Positions 27,852 through 38,351 of a DNA stretch of 61,211 nucleotides are shown one piece after another (positions within the stretch are counted from its first letter, which is position 1; every line of letters starts with the position of its first letter). Under the pieces are notes generated by a model, which was not told the origin of the DNA, searched no databases, and saw nothing but the letters and a program-made list of their open reading frames with translations. Origin of the DNA: Ignavibacteriota bacterium (GTDB lineage Bacteria; Bacteroidota; Ignavibacteria; Ignavibacteriales; Melioribacteraceae); the NCBI GenBank assembly GCA_013112585.1, contig JABFGH010000029.1, forward strand, positions 1 to 61,211. Direction: 5' to 3'. The position numbers were made by a program, and so were the translations under genes.

Positions 27852-29150
27852 TTAGGAATGAATAAAATAGTTCTTAAATTCATTGTAATCATTTGAAATC
27901 ATAATTGATTGTTTCTCTTTATGCATACATTCCTCTAATCTTACGGGTATAATAACTTTTTCACCAATTGCTTTCTCAACAACATCTGCAAATTTTGCAG
28001 CGTGTGCCGTTTCCAAAATTATAATTCTCGAACTATCAGTAACATTTTTTTTATAATCTAACGCTGCTAAATAACCCACAGCACCATGAGGATCGATAAC
28101 ATACTCGAACTCATTTCGCACTTCGGCAATTGCGCTTAATGTTTCTTCATCCGAAAAAGTGTTAGAGTAAATTACAGATTTGATCTCATCGAGATCATTA
28201 TTAAATAGATCAATAATTCTACTAAGATTACTGGGGTTGCCCACATCCATTGCATTTGAGTAAGTTTTTTTTGACGGCTTAGGATGAAATATTCCGCTGC
28301 TCAAATATTTCGGGAAAATATCATTGCTGTTTGTAGCGGCAATAAATTTGTTTACCGGTAATCCCATTTTTTTTGCAAATAAACCTGCTGTTAAATTTCC
28401 AAAGTTTCCTGAAGGCACACAGAAAATTAGATTATCTTTTTCTCTGTTCTGCTTAAATGCATCAAAGTAATAAAACGTTTGTGGAATAAGCCTCGCAATA
28501 TTAATTGAATTTGCCGAACTCATTTTTTTTCTGCCGATAATTTCTTTATCAACAAATGCCTGCTTTACAATTTTCTGGCAGTCATCAAAAGTTCCCTCAA
28601 TCTCAATAGCCTTAATATTGTTTCCAAGAGTTGTGAATTGCTGTTCTTGAATCTTGCTAACTTTACCCGAAGGATAAAGAACAAAAACATTAATTCCTTC
28701 AACACCTAAAAATCCATTTGCAACAGCACTGCCGGTATCCCCGCTGGTTGCAACTAAAATATTAAGCTCTTCATTTTCATCTTTAATAAAATGCTCCATC
28801 GTACGAGCCATAAATCTGGCACCGAAATCTTTAAAGGCTAATGTAGGTCCGTGAAATAATTCTAAAATTGAAAATGATTCATTTAGTTCAACTAATGGAG
28901 AGGGAAAAGTTATCGACTGCTCAATTATTTTTTGCAGCGTATTATTTTCTATTTCATCATCAATAAATTTATCTGCAATGTTTACGGCAATCTCAATAGT
29001 TGATAAATTTGAAAGTTCATCTAAAAATGATTTTGATAACGGGGGAATCCTATCAGGCAAAAATAGCCCGCCGTCTGAGGCAAGTCCGCTCATTACTGCC
29101 GTCTTAAAATCGACAAACTCATTTTTATTATTTGTACTGTAATACTTCAT
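27852..29150 (-). CDS. thrC: Threonine synthase
   Basis: A 432-residue PLP enzyme converting O-phosphohomoserine to threonine. MKYYSTNNKNEFVDFKTAVM and GLASDGGLFLPDRIP at the N-terminus, PLP Lys107 in GPTLAFKDFGARFM, the LVATSGDTGSAVANGF loop and VPSGNFGNLTAGLFAKKMG. The length and ASDGGLFLP motif fit the E. coli-like subclass. Last gene of the thrA-asd-thrB-thrC operon, starting 2 bp downstream of thrB. No terminator of its own is seen before the met promoter; the hairpin at 27656 may serve both units. Confidence 0.96.
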   Translation of the reverse strand: MKYYSTNNKNEFVDFKTAVMSGLASDGGLFLPDRIPPLSKSFLDELSNLSTIEIAVNIADKFIDDEIENNTLQKIIEQSITFPSPLVELNESFSILELFHGPTLAFKDFGARFMARTMEHFIKDENEELNILVATSGDTGSAVANGFLGVEGINVFVLYPSGKVSKIQEQQFTTLGNNIKAIEIEGTFDDCQKIVKQAFVDKEIIGRKKMSSANSINIARLIPQTFYYFDAFKQNREKDNLIFCVPSGNFGNLTAGLFAKKMGLPVNKFIAATNSNDIFPKYLSSGIFHPKPSKKTYSNAMDVGNPSNLSRIIDLFNNDLDEIKSVIYSNTFSDEETLSAIAEVRNEFEYVIDPHGAVGYLAALDYKKNVTDSSRIIILETAHAAKFADVVEKAIGEKVIIPVRLEECMHKEKQSIMISNDYNEFKNYFIHS

Positions 29151-29152
29151 TG

Positions 29153-30085
29153 TTATCCAATTACCTTTGGTCCGTTTGGGTTTATTTTAGAAATATAAAC
29201 CTTACCCTGAATATTTTTTTTCTTCAATGCCAACATCATTTCAGCACCAATTTTATTTGCCTCTTTTTGATTTTTACTAAACGCAAATATTGATGGTCCC
29301 GACCCTGAAATATTACATGCAATTGCTCCCGCAGTTAATGCCGCATTTTTTATATCAAAATATCCGGGAATAAGTTTAGACCGGAATGGTTCGGAAATTT
29401 CATCAACTATCGATTTGCCTATCAATTCATAATCAGAATTATTTAATCCGGCAACGAGGGCTCCAATATTACCAAAATGCCTGCGTGCTTTTGTTAATTG
29501 TAAATTCTTTTTAATAAGCTTCCGTGCTTCCGAGGTATTAATTTTTAGCTGCGGATATAAAACCGTGCAGTACATATTTCTTGGATAATTTAACTCAACA
29601 ATATCCGCCGGGTTGTAATCACGAACAAGAATAAATCCGCCGAACAAACAAGGAGCCACATTATCGGCATGAATAGCTTTGCTGGCAACCTTTTCGCCAA
29701 GCAGTGCAAATTCCAATAACTCATTTTTACTAAAAGGATTATTCAATAATTTATTAGCTGCAAACACAGCCGCTACAGCACTTGCCGCACTCGAACCGAG
29801 TCCGCTGCTGAGCGGCATTTTTTTTCTAATCTCAATGTCTATTCCAATACTATCATTTAATTTTGAAAGCAAATGTTTTACAGCCATAGATGCAGTGTTT
29901 TCTTCCATCTTTTTAGATATCGCACCTTTATCGCCTGTAATTTTTGTAACTTTAATTTTATTAAGATTATTCTTTTTTAGAATTACAATATCACCCGGTT
30001 CATTTAATGCAAAACCAAGTGTGTCAAATCCGCAGCCTACGTTTGATACGGTTGCCGGTGCAAATACTTTAATAGTTTTTTCCAT
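29153..30085 (-). CDS. thrB: Homoserine kinase
   Basis: A 310-residue GHMP-family kinase that phosphorylates homoserine with ATP. FAPATVSNVGCGFDTLGFAL near the N-terminus, the ATP-binding loop MPLSSGLGSSAASAVAAVF (about 86-104) and GAIACNISGSGPSIFAF towards the C-terminus. Standard length. Its ATG touches the asd stop (shared base at 30085), indicating tight coupling. It stands at the branch with MetX, both competing for homoserine. Confidence 0.96.
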   Translation of the reverse strand: MEKTIKVFAPATVSNVGCGFDTLGFALNEPGDIVILKKNNLNKIKVTKITGDKGAISKKMEENTASMAVKHLLSKLNDSIGIDIEIRKKMPLSSGLGSSAASAVAAVFAANKLLNNPFSKNELLEFALLGEKVASKAIHADNVAPCLFGGFILVRDYNPADIVELNYPRNMYCTVLYPQLKINTSEARKLIKKNLQLTKARRHFGNIGALVAGLNNSDYELIGKSIVDEISEPFRSKLIPGYFDIKNAALTAGAIACNISGSGPSIFAFSKNQKEANKIGAEMMLALKKKNIQGKVYISKINPNGPKVIG

Positions 30086-31137
30086 TATAAAATTTTGTCC
30101 AAATAACCTTTTGCTTTCATTAATTCTGCATTTAAAATTGTTCCGCCTGCCGCGCCGCGCACAGTATTATGCGATAAAACAATAAATTTGTAGTCAAACA
30201 AATTACATTCCCTCAAACGTCCGACTGTAACCGTCATTCCATTACCTTCATTTCTATGAGTCTTCGGTTGAGGATGTTTTTCATTGAAGGTATATTTAAC
30301 GGGATACCTTGGTGCAGACGGCAGGTTTAATGCCTGCGGTTCACTTGAAAAGTTTTCCCATGCACTTATCAGTTCCTGCCGGCTAAGCTTGTTTTTCAAC
30401 TTCACTTGAACACATTCTAAATGACCATCAATTACCGGTACACGATTGCATTGCGCACTTATATTAAAATCGGCGCTATTAAAAGTGCCATCAGTTGAGA
30501 GCTTGCCGAAAATTTTTGAAGGCTCTGTCTGCATCTTTTCTTCTTCACCCCCAATAAAGGGAACAACATTATCAATCATATCCATGCTTGACATGCCGGG
30601 GTAACCGCTGCCTGAAACTGCCTGCATTGTTACTACATTTATTGCTTCGATACCAAATTTTTCTTCAAGCGGTTTTAATGCCATCGCCAAGCCTATGGTT
30701 GAGCAATTAGGGTTTGTAACTATTGCACCCGAATATTTTTGTTTTTTTATTAATTCCAAATGATCAGGGTTGACTTCAGGAATCATTAATGGAACATCTT
30801 CATCAAAGCGGTGATTGCGGGCGTTGGAAACTATAATATATCCTTCATTGGCAAATTCAGTTTCAATTTTTCCGGCAACGGATGCATCAAGCGCAGAGAA
30901 CAATAATTTTGAATTGAAATCAGGCACGCAATTTTTTACAAGCATTTCTCCGAATTTATCAGGCAATGGTTTCTGCATAACCCAATTTACTGCATCGGAA
31001 TATTTTTTACCTGCAGATTTTTCTGAAGCACCTAATTCGGTAATCTCAAACCATGGATGATCAGTTAATAGTTCGATAAACTTTTGTCCCACGCTTCCTG
31101 TAGCGCCAAGTATTCCAACGGGAATTTTATTAGTCAT
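30085..31137 (-). CDS. asd: Aspartate-semialdehyde dehydrogenase
   Basis: A 350-residue enzyme reducing aspartyl phosphate to aspartate semialdehyde with NADPH. Rossmann start VGILGATGSVGQKF; catalytic Cys145 in TNPNCSTIGL; VSGSGYPGMSSMDMIDN; catalytic His in VIDGHLECVQV (about 247). GYPG and the overall pattern fit the archaeal/fungal-type enzymes rather than the E. coli type. It sits between thrA and thrB, supplying homoserine synthesis and, by a branch, lysine and diaminopimelate. Confidence 0.95.
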   Translation of the reverse strand: MTNKIPVGILGATGSVGQKFIELLTDHPWFEITELGASEKSAGKKYSDAVNWVMQKPLPDKFGEMLVKNCVPDFNSKLLFSALDASVAGKIETEFANEGYIIVSNARNHRFDEDVPLMIPEVNPDHLELIKKQKYSGAIVTNPNCSTIGLAMALKPLEEKFGIEAINVVTMQAVSGSGYPGMSSMDMIDNVVPFIGGEEEKMQTEPSKIFGKLSTDGTFNSADFNISAQCNRVPVIDGHLECVQVKLKNKLSRQELISAWENFSSEPQALNLPSAPRYPVKYTFNEKHPQPKTHRNEGNGMTVTVGRLRECNLFDYKFIVLSHNTVRGAAGGTILNAELMKAKGYLDKIL

Positions 31138-31140
31138 AAC

Positions 31141-33600
31141 TTAACTCAAGTAATTTGATATTCTTAAAATATCGGCATAAATACCGGAAGCAGTAAAAGT
31201 AGCTCCGGCACCTCTGCCGCTTATTGTTAACGGCTGATCGAAAAAATTTTTTGTTCTAATTGCAAATACATTATCTGCGCCTTTTAATGAATAGGCGGCT
31301 TCTTCGGGTCCTGCTTCTTTCAGTCTCACTTCAGCAATACCTTTTCCGTATTTAGCAATGTACCTTAAAACCTTTCCCTTTTTTTCAGCTTCTTTCTTTC
31401 TCATGCTAAAATTTTCATCGTGCTGTTTAAGTATCTCATAAAATTTTTCAACATTTATATCTTTCCCTCTCGCTTCCTCCGGTACTAAATTTTCTATGGA
31501 AATATCACTAAGTTCTAAATCAGCACCAATTTCTCTGGTAAGAATTAGTAGTTTTCTTGCAACATCTAAACCGTTTAAGTCATCACGGGGATCAGGTTCC
31601 GTAAAACCATTTGCTTTAGCTTCTAAAATTATTTCACTGAATTTTTTATCACCTGTAAACGAGTTGAACAAATAACTTAATGTTCCTGAAAAAACACCTT
31701 CAACTGATATGATTTCCTCACCGCAGTTTATAAGGTCTTGCAATGTTGTAATTACAGGCAAGGCAGCACCCACATTCGTTCCATATCTAAATTGAACATT
31801 ATGCCTTTTAGCTGCCTGTCTCAGCAATTTGTAATCATGCAGCGTTCCGCTGTTTGCAGTTTTATTCGGTGTAGCAATTGAGATGCTTGAATTTAGAATA
31901 GAGACATAATGAGGAACCGCAATGTTGGAAGCGGTACAATCAACGAAAATAGTATTTGCCATATTTAGCTTTTTCATTTCTGTAATGAATTTTTCTACAT
32001 TAGAATCAACACCGTTTGTTTCTAATTCATTTTTCCAGTCCTCTATATTTAATCCGCTTGAATTAAAAATCATCTTTTTACTGTTTGCAATTCCAACTAA
32101 GTTAAATTTTGTATGCAGTTCTTTATGTGCGTAATCTTTGTGTTCTTTTATATACTGAATTAGCGCGCTTCCAACCAATCCCGGTCCAAGTAAAAACAAA
32201 TTTAAAATCTTTTTTTCTGATAAGAATAGCGAATCGTGCAGAACATTTAATGCTTTAGTAAGTTCACTCTCTTTTATCACAAAAGAAATATTAAGCTCGG
32301 ATGAACCTTGTGCAATTGCAATAATGTTTACTCCGTTTTTACCGAGTGACCGAAACACCTTGCCTGATATTCCGGGCGTGTGCCTCATATCTTCACCAAC
32401 TACAGCAATTATCGATAAGTTTTCTTCTGTTAAAACTTCCTCAATTTCACCATCTAAAATTTCCAATCGAAACTCTTTTTTTATTACTGCGGCGGCGGCT
32501 AAACCATCTTGCGGATTAACTGCAATTGAAATACTAATCCCTGATGAACCTTGTGTTAGAAGCAATACTTTAATTTTACTTTTTGCCAGCGCGTTAAATA
32601 TTCTTGAAGTAACCAATTCATTGCCGAACATTCCCGTTCCTTCAATATTAAGCAGAGTAACATTATCAATTGACGAAATTCCTTTTGCGTTGAAGCCTAT
32701 TTCAGGTTCTTTTTCAACTACAACGGTACCTTTAAAATCGGGATTAAAAGTATTTCTAATTCTCACCTTAATTTTTTTATCAAGTGCAGGCTGAATGGTA
32801 GGGGGATAGATTACCTTGGCGCCAAAGTGCGACATCTCCATTGCCTCGGCATAAGTAACGGCATTCAATGACATTGCATCTGTTACTCGTCTGGGGTCCG
32901 CAGTCATTATTCCATTAACATCAGTCCATATTTCTATTTCATCTGCCTTCAATGCCGATGCAAGTATGGAAGCTGTATAATCAGACCCTCCCCTTCCGAG
33001 TGTTGATATTTCATTATGCTCGGTGGAACCGATAAAGCCCGTTACAATTTGAATAATTTTATTTTTTGAAAAATGATCTTCAATCAGTTTGTTTGTAATC
33101 GGAAAATTAATTTTCGCATGGCTGAAATTCTCATCTGTTTTTATCAGCGTCGTACTGTTAACAAAATTACATTTTATTTCTTGTGAATTTAGGGTCTCTG
33201 CAATAATACCGCATGAAAGCCGTTCGCCGAAACTAAGAATAGTATCTGAAATTCTAGGAGTTAATTCCTTTAATAAAAATACTCCTTCCAAAATACTTTT
33301 TAACTGATCAAACAATTCGGATGTGTAATCAAGTGCTGATTTTTGTTTGTTGGGCGCAATCAATTCTTCAACAGCATTTAAATGCCTAATGCGTAATTTA
33401 TGAAGTGCCGCTAAATATGAATTATCTCTGCTCACAGCTTTCTTGCTGAGCAGTATCAGTTCATTAGTTACACCTTGAAAGGCTGATGAAACAACCACTA
33501 TAGGAATTTCAGCCTTATAGTAATTTTCAATAATTGAAACAACCCGTTTTATACTTTCCGATTTACCGACTGACGAACCGCCGAACTTTAATACTTTCAT
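31141..33600 (-). CDS. thrA: Bifunctional aspartokinase/homoserine dehydrogenase
   Basis: About 820 residues carrying the first and third steps from aspartate to homoserine. N-terminal kinase: MKVLKFGGSSVGKSESIKRV, FGERLSCGIIAE, TLGRGGSDYTASILA, WTDVNGIMTADPR. Central ACT regulatory domains at about 320-460 (LLTQGSSGISISIAV and NIIAIAQGSSELNISFVI). C-terminal dehydrogenase: LFLLGPGLVGSALIQYI, TANSGTLHDYKLL, GTNVGAALPVITTLQDLI, VFSGTLSYLFN. The start is the ATG at 33600 because the aspartokinase begins at MKVLKFGG; an upstream TTG at 33657 would add 19 hydrophobic residues that do not belong to the family. First gene of the thr operon; 3 bp before asd. Threonine feedback is usual for this architecture. 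Confidence 0.96.
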   Translation of the reverse strand: MKVLKFGGSSVGKSESIKRVVSIIENYYKAEIPIVVVSSAFQGVTNELILLSKKAVSRDNSYLAALHKLRIRHLNAVEELIAPNKQKSALDYTSELFDQLKSILEGVFLLKELTPRISDTILSFGERLSCGIIAETLNSQEIKCNFVNSTTLIKTDENFSHAKINFPITNKLIEDHFSKNKIIQIVTGFIGSTEHNEISTLGRGGSDYTASILASALKADEIEIWTDVNGIMTADPRRVTDAMSLNAVTYAEAMEMSHFGAKVIYPPTIQPALDKKIKVRIRNTFNPDFKGTVVVEKEPEIGFNAKGISSIDNVTLLNIEGTGMFGNELVTSRIFNALAKSKIKVLLLTQGSSGISISIAVNPQDGLAAAAVIKKEFRLEILDGEIEEVLTEENLSIIAVVGEDMRHTPGISGKVFRSLGKNGVNIIAIAQGSSELNISFVIKESELTKALNVLHDSLFLSEKKILNLFLLGPGLVGSALIQYIKEHKDYAHKELHTKFNLVGIANSKKMIFNSSGLNIEDWKNELETNGVDSNVEKFITEMKKLNMANTIFVDCTASNIAVPHYVSILNSSISIATPNKTANSGTLHDYKLLRQAAKRHNVQFRYGTNVGAALPVITTLQDLINCGEEIISVEGVFSGTLSYLFNSFTGDKKFSEIILEAKANGFTEPDPRDDLNGLDVARKLLILTREIGADLELSDISIENLVPEEARGKDINVEKFYEILKQHDENFSMRKKEAEKKGKVLRYIAKYGKGIAEVRLKEAGPEEAAYSLKGADNVFAIRTKNFFDQPLTISGRGAGATFTASGIYADILRISNYLS

Positions 33601-33794
33601 CTCATACCAATAACTTTTTAAAATTAGAGGCAATAATACAATTATGCTACAAAGCAATCAAGATATTGAAAAAGTTGTTAAAATTATTTTAAAGGACACG
33701 TTATCACTTTTGATGAATTTTCCTGCGTATACAGTTAGAAGCCAAATTCAAAAATGAACTGAAAATATCTTTTAACTAAAAAAGGAAAACATAA

Positions 33795-35324
33795 ATGAGA
33801 ACCATATTAAAACTATCGATAACTCTTACGGTAATAATGCTGTTACTCTTTACTCAAGGCTGCAACAAGGATGACAACCCAACAAACCCAGGTGATGAAA
33901 ACCCGAATGTGACAATAGTTGCGTTTTCAGTATCACCATCAGCAGTTCCGGTTCAGGGCGATTCTGTGACAGTAAGCTGGGAAGTGACCGGAGCAACTTC
34001 TGTTATAATAACACCCAATATTGGTACTGTTGCTACTCCGGCAAGCGGCTCGGTAAAAGTATTTGTAAACTCAACTACATCATTCATCATCAATGCAAGC
34101 AACGCTGCTAACTCAGCATCTGCCACAGCAATGGTAAATGCTGCATCATCCACCACTATAAATGGTTTTGCAAAAGATTTTGCAGGTGAACCAATTGCGG
34201 GTGCCGCAATTCTTGTTGATGGGAAACAAGCAGTAACTACTTCATCTGATGGATCTTTTACTGTGCAGGATGTGCTTACACCTTACAACATAACTATGAT
34301 TTTAGGTAATGATAAGCTGGCTGTTAAATATATGCAGGTGACAAAAACTAATCCAACCTTACTTTATGTTGAAGGCTTTACCGGTTCAAATAATTCTGCT
34401 ACAATTACCGGAAGTGTTCCTTCGGCAAGTGGAAAGGTAACGAGAGTATTTTTTGTAAGCGGCGATAAAAGCTGGTATGCCACAGCATCTCAATCGAACG
34501 GTAACTTTACAATTAATGCAAGATGGAATGGATCAACTGTTTCATATTCAGGTAAGCTTTATGTGCTGCGCTGGACAAACGGCTCAAATGGTTTGCCATC
34601 GGAATATGATGCTTATGGAGAAAAAACTTTAACCATCAGCAATGGCGGAACATTCAGCAATAATAATTTTTCTTCAGGCGAACTAACTGACCCTGCTGAC
34701 AATAATATTACCGGAACAGTTATTAAGCCGTCTTCTAATTATAATATATCAAATAGAGCTCTATCAATAAATTTTGGTAATTCTTCAACTTATATTGGCA
34801 GTGAATCTGGCTCTTTATCAGAAAACTTGAGCTTTACAGTTCCTAATATTGCCGGTGCCTCTTTTGGAATTGAAGCAACTGCAAGCGATAACAATAAAAG
34901 ATCCACAGCTTACAAACAAAATATTTCCGGAGGAACAAATGGGGTATCAATTCCTATTGAAATGCCGCCGCAGCTAAGTTTACCCGTTGATAATGCTTCC
35001 GGTGTTGATACATCAACGACATTCCTTTATAATCAAGGAACCGGCAGCGGTGTAAATTTAGTTCAAATAGTCGGTTCAAGTTCATCCTATCCTGATTACT
35101 TTGTTTTTACAAAAAGCAATTCGGTAACAATCCCTAATTTGTCATCACAAGGATTAGGTTTACCAAGCAATGGTGATTACAGTTGGCAGGTACTTCAAAT
35201 TTCTCCGTTGAATTCTGTTGATGATGCAGCTTCAGAGAGTTTCATCAGCTTGATAAATAAAAATAGCGGTGACGTTGGAGCGGGTGTTTCAGAGGACTAT
35301 GACTTTAGAACTAAGAGTAATTAA
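33795..35324 (+). CDS. Ig-fold lipoprotein with carboxypeptidase-regulatory-like domain
   Basis: A 509-residue exported lipoprotein: hydrophobic N-terminus ending LLLFTQGCNKDDNPTNPG, lipobox Cys near 23, then a flexible N/P linker. An Ig-like domain (about 40-115: FSVSPSAVPVQGDSVTVSWE) is followed by a carboxypeptidase-regulatory-like module (GFAKDFAGEPIAGAAILVDG, then SSDGSFTVQDV) and Ser/Gly/Asn-rich beta-sandwich repeats. Late in the protein is a variant Ig/fibronectin stretch (PVDNASGVDTSTTFLYNQG). No enzymatic motif. A surface-structure or carbohydrate-contact role is plausible, not shown. Transcribed alone, with a strong terminator. Confidence 0.75.
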   Translation: MRTILKLSITLTVIMLLLFTQGCNKDDNPTNPGDENPNVTIVAFSVSPSAVPVQGDSVTVSWEVTGATSVIITPNIGTVATPASGSVKVFVNSTTSFIINASNAANSASATAMVNAASSTTINGFAKDFAGEPIAGAAILVDGKQAVTTSSDGSFTVQDVLTPYNITMILGNDKLAVKYMQVTKTNPTLLYVEGFTGSNNSATITGSVPSASGKVTRVFFVSGDKSWYATASQSNGNFTINARWNGSTVSYSGKLYVLRWTNGSNGLPSEYDAYGEKTLTISNGGTFSNNNFSSGELTDPADNNITGTVIKPSSNYNISNRALSINFGNSSTYIGSESGSLSENLSFTVPNIAGASFGIEATASDNNKRSTAYKQNISGGTNGVSIPIEMPPQLSLPVDNASGVDTSTTFLYNQGTGSGVNLVQIVGSSSSYPDYFVFTKSNSVTIPNLSSQGLGLPSNGDYSWQVLQISPLNSVDDAASESFISLINKNSGDVGAGVSEDYDFRTKSN

Positions 35325-35344
35325 ATTTAACAGTATCTATTTAG

Positions 35345-35371
35345 AGCGGGAATTCTATTCCCGCTTTTTTT
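35345..35371 (+). terminator. Terminator after the Ig-fold lipoprotein gene
   Basis: AGCGGGAAT (35345-35353) pairs perfectly with ATTCCCGCT (35357-35365), 3-nt loop, followed by seven T. The convergent kinase gene ends at 35370, so its last codons overlap the T run; on the minus strand no U tract follows. Confidence 0.9.
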
Positions 35372-38318
35372 ATTTGTTTAAAGATTCAGTATGATGTAAT
35401 TCTGCCAGCTTTGGTTTCCCCCACGACTTGTATAATTCAACTAATCTTGCACTTACCCTATCAACACCATTGGAATTGTTCTTTTCATTTTTCTGTATCT
35501 CTAAATTTTTCAATAATAGTTTTTCTGCATCATCATTTTTACTCTGCTTCATTAATAATTTTGAATAACCGAGCACGGATGATAATGTTCTAGGATGCGA
35601 CTCCCCAACCAGTTTACTGTTTATACTTATCGATTTTTTGTACAATGAATCAGCTTTAAGAAAGTTTCCCTGCTCACTTAAAATAGAAGCTAAATTATTC
35701 ATGCATGATGTTGTAAATGTATGATCTTCGGTTAACTCATCTATTCCTATCCTTATAGCTTCCTCTGCAAAATTAAATGCTTCTTCTTTTTTACCCAGCG
35801 CATTATATGTGCGGGATAGTTGAAGTATTGCGATTGCAGTAGAGAAATGATCGTAGCCATAAATTTTCTTTTTCATTTTGTAAGCAGAATCAAGATAATT
35901 TTCCGATTTCTGATATTCTCCTTTATCGAAATAGAGCCAGCCCAAATTCCCTATGGTTTGTGCAACATTCGGATTTTCCTTTCCCCCTGTGTCAATAAAT
36001 ATCTTTAGTGCATCCTTGTATAATTCTTCAGCCTTTTTGAAATTATTGATACTATGTTCAACTCTTCCAAGACTTTTTAAGCCCTGCCCTACATCCGGAT
36101 GATCTTCACCAAGTAATTTAATTCTAATCCTTAAAACTTCTTCCATCATTTCAATTGCTTCATCTTTTCTATTTGTGATTTCCAAAATGTGGGCTAAACC
36201 TCTTAAGCTGTATGCAACATTGGGATGTTCCTCGCCGAATAGTTTTCTATCTGCTGCTAAAACTTCTCTGTGCAGTTTTTCAGCTTCGTCAAGTTTACTT
36301 AAGTCCTTAAGCAATAAAGCATAATTGTATAATGTGTTTGATAGTTCGGGATGTATTGGTCCGAGTGTTTCTCTATGAATTTTGACAGCCCTTTTATAAA
36401 GTTCTTCTGACTCTTGGTAGTTTCCCATTTCATGCTGAACCAATGCCATGTTAGTTAGCGTAACACCAACATCCGGATGATTTTTGCCAAGGACCTGCTC
36501 CTGTAATTGTAATCCAATTCTATATAAACTATCTGCCTCTTCATATTTACCAAGATCGTTAATTACAAATGCTAAACCGGTTATGGCTGATGCAGATTTT
36601 TCCTTATCACTATAATCGTCTTCGCTATAAATCGATAGAGAGAGTCTGTAGACGGAATCGGCATAGCTATACTCTCCTCTTAGTCTGGATAGATTGCCAA
36701 TATTACTATAGCTTTCCGCAACTTCTAAACCCTGTTCACCAAATAAATATCTTCTTATCTCAAGTGAATTCTGATACATGTTCAAAGATTTATCATAGCT
36801 GCCTAAACTTTCGTAAACTCCGCCTATAACATCAAGAATTGCAGCCTTAACAACTGGCTGATCTACAAGTTCCTCATCAATTTTTTTTGCACCTGCTTCC
36901 AGTAATTCCCTTGCAGTAATATCTTCACCTTTGGATTGACTTGGATCAGAATTTTCAAATAGGTCAACTAAAAATGAAGCTACCTGTTCCGCCTTTTCAG
37001 CTTCAACCCTTGCTTTATCCCTTTCATCGGCTAATTTAAGTGTGTAAAAAGTTGTAATGAAAATAATTAGAATAGCCGCCGCTGCTGCTGCAACAACGCT
37101 TACTTTGTGGCGATTAAAAAACTTCTGCGCTCTATAAGAAATTGTATCTTGCCGTGCAACTACCGGTAAATTATTTAAGTAGTTTGAAATATCTTGGGAG
37201 AATTGTTCAACGGAACTGTAGCGTCTTTCCTGTTCTTTACGTAAAGCCATTAGGCAAATATTATCTAAATCGCCGACCAGCAATTTTCTAAGTTTTTCCG
37301 GACTCGTATTTCTCAATTTGCTTATTCTTTCAACTCCGGAAATATCATCTTCGGCTCTACTTTCGTGAGTTTTCCTTTTTAAAATATTACTTGGTTTTTG
37401 CGCCTGGTCAGTAACTATTGATTTCTCTAAATCTAAAACCGAGGTAGTTGGTTTATCATATGGGAAAGCACCGACAAGAAGCTTGAAGAGGACGAGACCA
37501 AGTGCGTAAATATCTGTAGATGTTGTTACCGGTTCTCCTCTAATTTGTTCGGGAGCTGCATATTCTGGAGTCATTATTTTAAAACCGGTTTGCGTAATTT
37601 GTGAAATGTCAGATGAATCATCCTCAGATGAAAAAACTTTAGCAATTCCAAAATCAAGCAGCTTAACAACACCATCGTTTGTTACATAAATGTTGTTTGG
37701 CTTTAAGTCGCGATGCACAACCAGATTATTATGTGCATACTGAACTGCGGCACAGACTTTCTGAAAAATTTTTAGTCTTTGATTTATATTAAGATTATTA
37801 TCATCACAATATTCAATGATCGGTTTGCCATCAACATACTCCATTGAAAAATATGGATTCCGGTCTTCTGTTAATCCACCATCAAGTAAACGAGCTATGT
37901 TGGGATGATGAAGCCTGGCAAGGATTTGCCGCTCTCTTTGAAACCTGCGCACAATTTGAATTGAATTGATTCCGCCCTTAATTAATTTGAGAGCTACTTT
38001 TCTTTCAAACGTACCGTCATCTCGTTCAGCATAATAAACAGTGCCCATACCGCCCGAAGCAATTTTACGCAATACTTTATATACACCGATTTTTTTGCCT
38101 ATATAATCCGGCTCCTCAAATTCGCTTATTCTTTTTCTTTCATCCTCATCAAAAATACTGTGTGCATTAACATCGGCATCTAGCAAAGACATAACTTCAT
38201 TAAACAGATCTTTATCGCTGCCGCATTTTTCATTTAAATAATTCAGCCGCTGTTCAGCATCCATTTCAAATGCTTTATCAAATAGTTCTTGTACCTTTAG
38301 CCAGCGTTCTTGATCCAT
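35370..38318 (-). CDS. Membrane Ser/Thr protein kinase with C-terminal TPR array
   Basis: A 982-residue Hanks-type kinase. An N-terminal helical segment (1-70) of the kind usual in this group; kinase domain about 78-395 with Gly loop IASGGMGTVYYAE (87-99), Lys111, catalytic HRDLKPNN (about 201), DFG in LLDFGIAKVF and APEQ; one membrane helix at about 418-440 (VSVVAAAAAAILIIFITTFY); then about ten kinesin-light-chain-type TPR units (for example HPDVGVTLTNMALVQHEMGN). The TPR half should lie outside the cytoplasm, as a sensor or scaffold. The ECF sigma gene is 33 bp upstream on the same strand; kinase-sigma pairs of this type are known, and the kinase may phosphorylate the sigma factor. Confidence 0.93.
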   Translation of the reverse strand: MDQERWLKVQELFDKAFEMDAEQRLNYLNEKCGSDKDLFNEVMSLLDADVNAHSIFDEDERKRISEFEEPDYIGKKIGVYKVLRKIASGGMGTVYYAERDDGTFERKVALKLIKGGINSIQIVRRFQRERQILARLHHPNIARLLDGGLTEDRNPYFSMEYVDGKPIIEYCDDNNLNINQRLKIFQKVCAAVQYAHNNLVVHRDLKPNNIYVTNDGVVKLLDFGIAKVFSSEDDSSDISQITQTGFKIMTPEYAAPEQIRGEPVTTSTDIYALGLVLFKLLVGAFPYDKPTTSVLDLEKSIVTDQAQKPSNILKRKTHESRAEDDISGVERISKLRNTSPEKLRKLLVGDLDNICLMALRKEQERRYSSVEQFSQDISNYLNNLPVVARQDTISYRAQKFFNRHKVSVVAAAAAAILIIFITTFYTLKLADERDKARVEAEKAEQVASFLVDLFENSDPSQSKGEDITARELLEAGAKKIDEELVDQPVVKAAILDVIGGVYESLGSYDKSLNMYQNSLEIRRYLFGEQGLEVAESYSNIGNLSRLRGEYSYADSVYRLSLSIYSEDDYSDKEKSASAITGLAFVINDLGKYEEADSLYRIGLQLQEQVLGKNHPDVGVTLTNMALVQHEMGNYQESEELYKRAVKIHRETLGPIHPELSNTLYNYALLLKDLSKLDEAEKLHREVLAADRKLFGEEHPNVAYSLRGLAHILEITNRKDEAIEMMEEVLRIRIKLLGEDHPDVGQGLKSLGRVEHSINNFKKAEELYKDALKIFIDTGGKENPNVAQTIGNLGWLYFDKGEYQKSENYLDSAYKMKKKIYGYDHFSTAIAILQLSRTYNALGKKEEAFNFAEEAIRIGIDELTEDHTFTTSCMNNLASILSEQGNFLKADSLYKKSISINSKLVGESHPRTLSSVLGYSKLLMKQSKNDDAEKLLLKNLEIQKNEKNNSNGVDRVSARLVELYKSWGKPKLAELHHTESLNK

Positions 38319-38351
38319 TTTAATGCCAAATGAAATTAATTGGAAAGAAAA

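Noticed and set aside
33601-33657. Longer thrA with a 19-residue hydrophobic N-terminus, or an Ile/Leu-rich leader peptide
   Set aside because: Aspartokinases start at MKVLKFGG; the extension is in frame and has no stop, and there is no terminator hairpin in the region, so neither an N-terminal signal nor an attenuator is supported.
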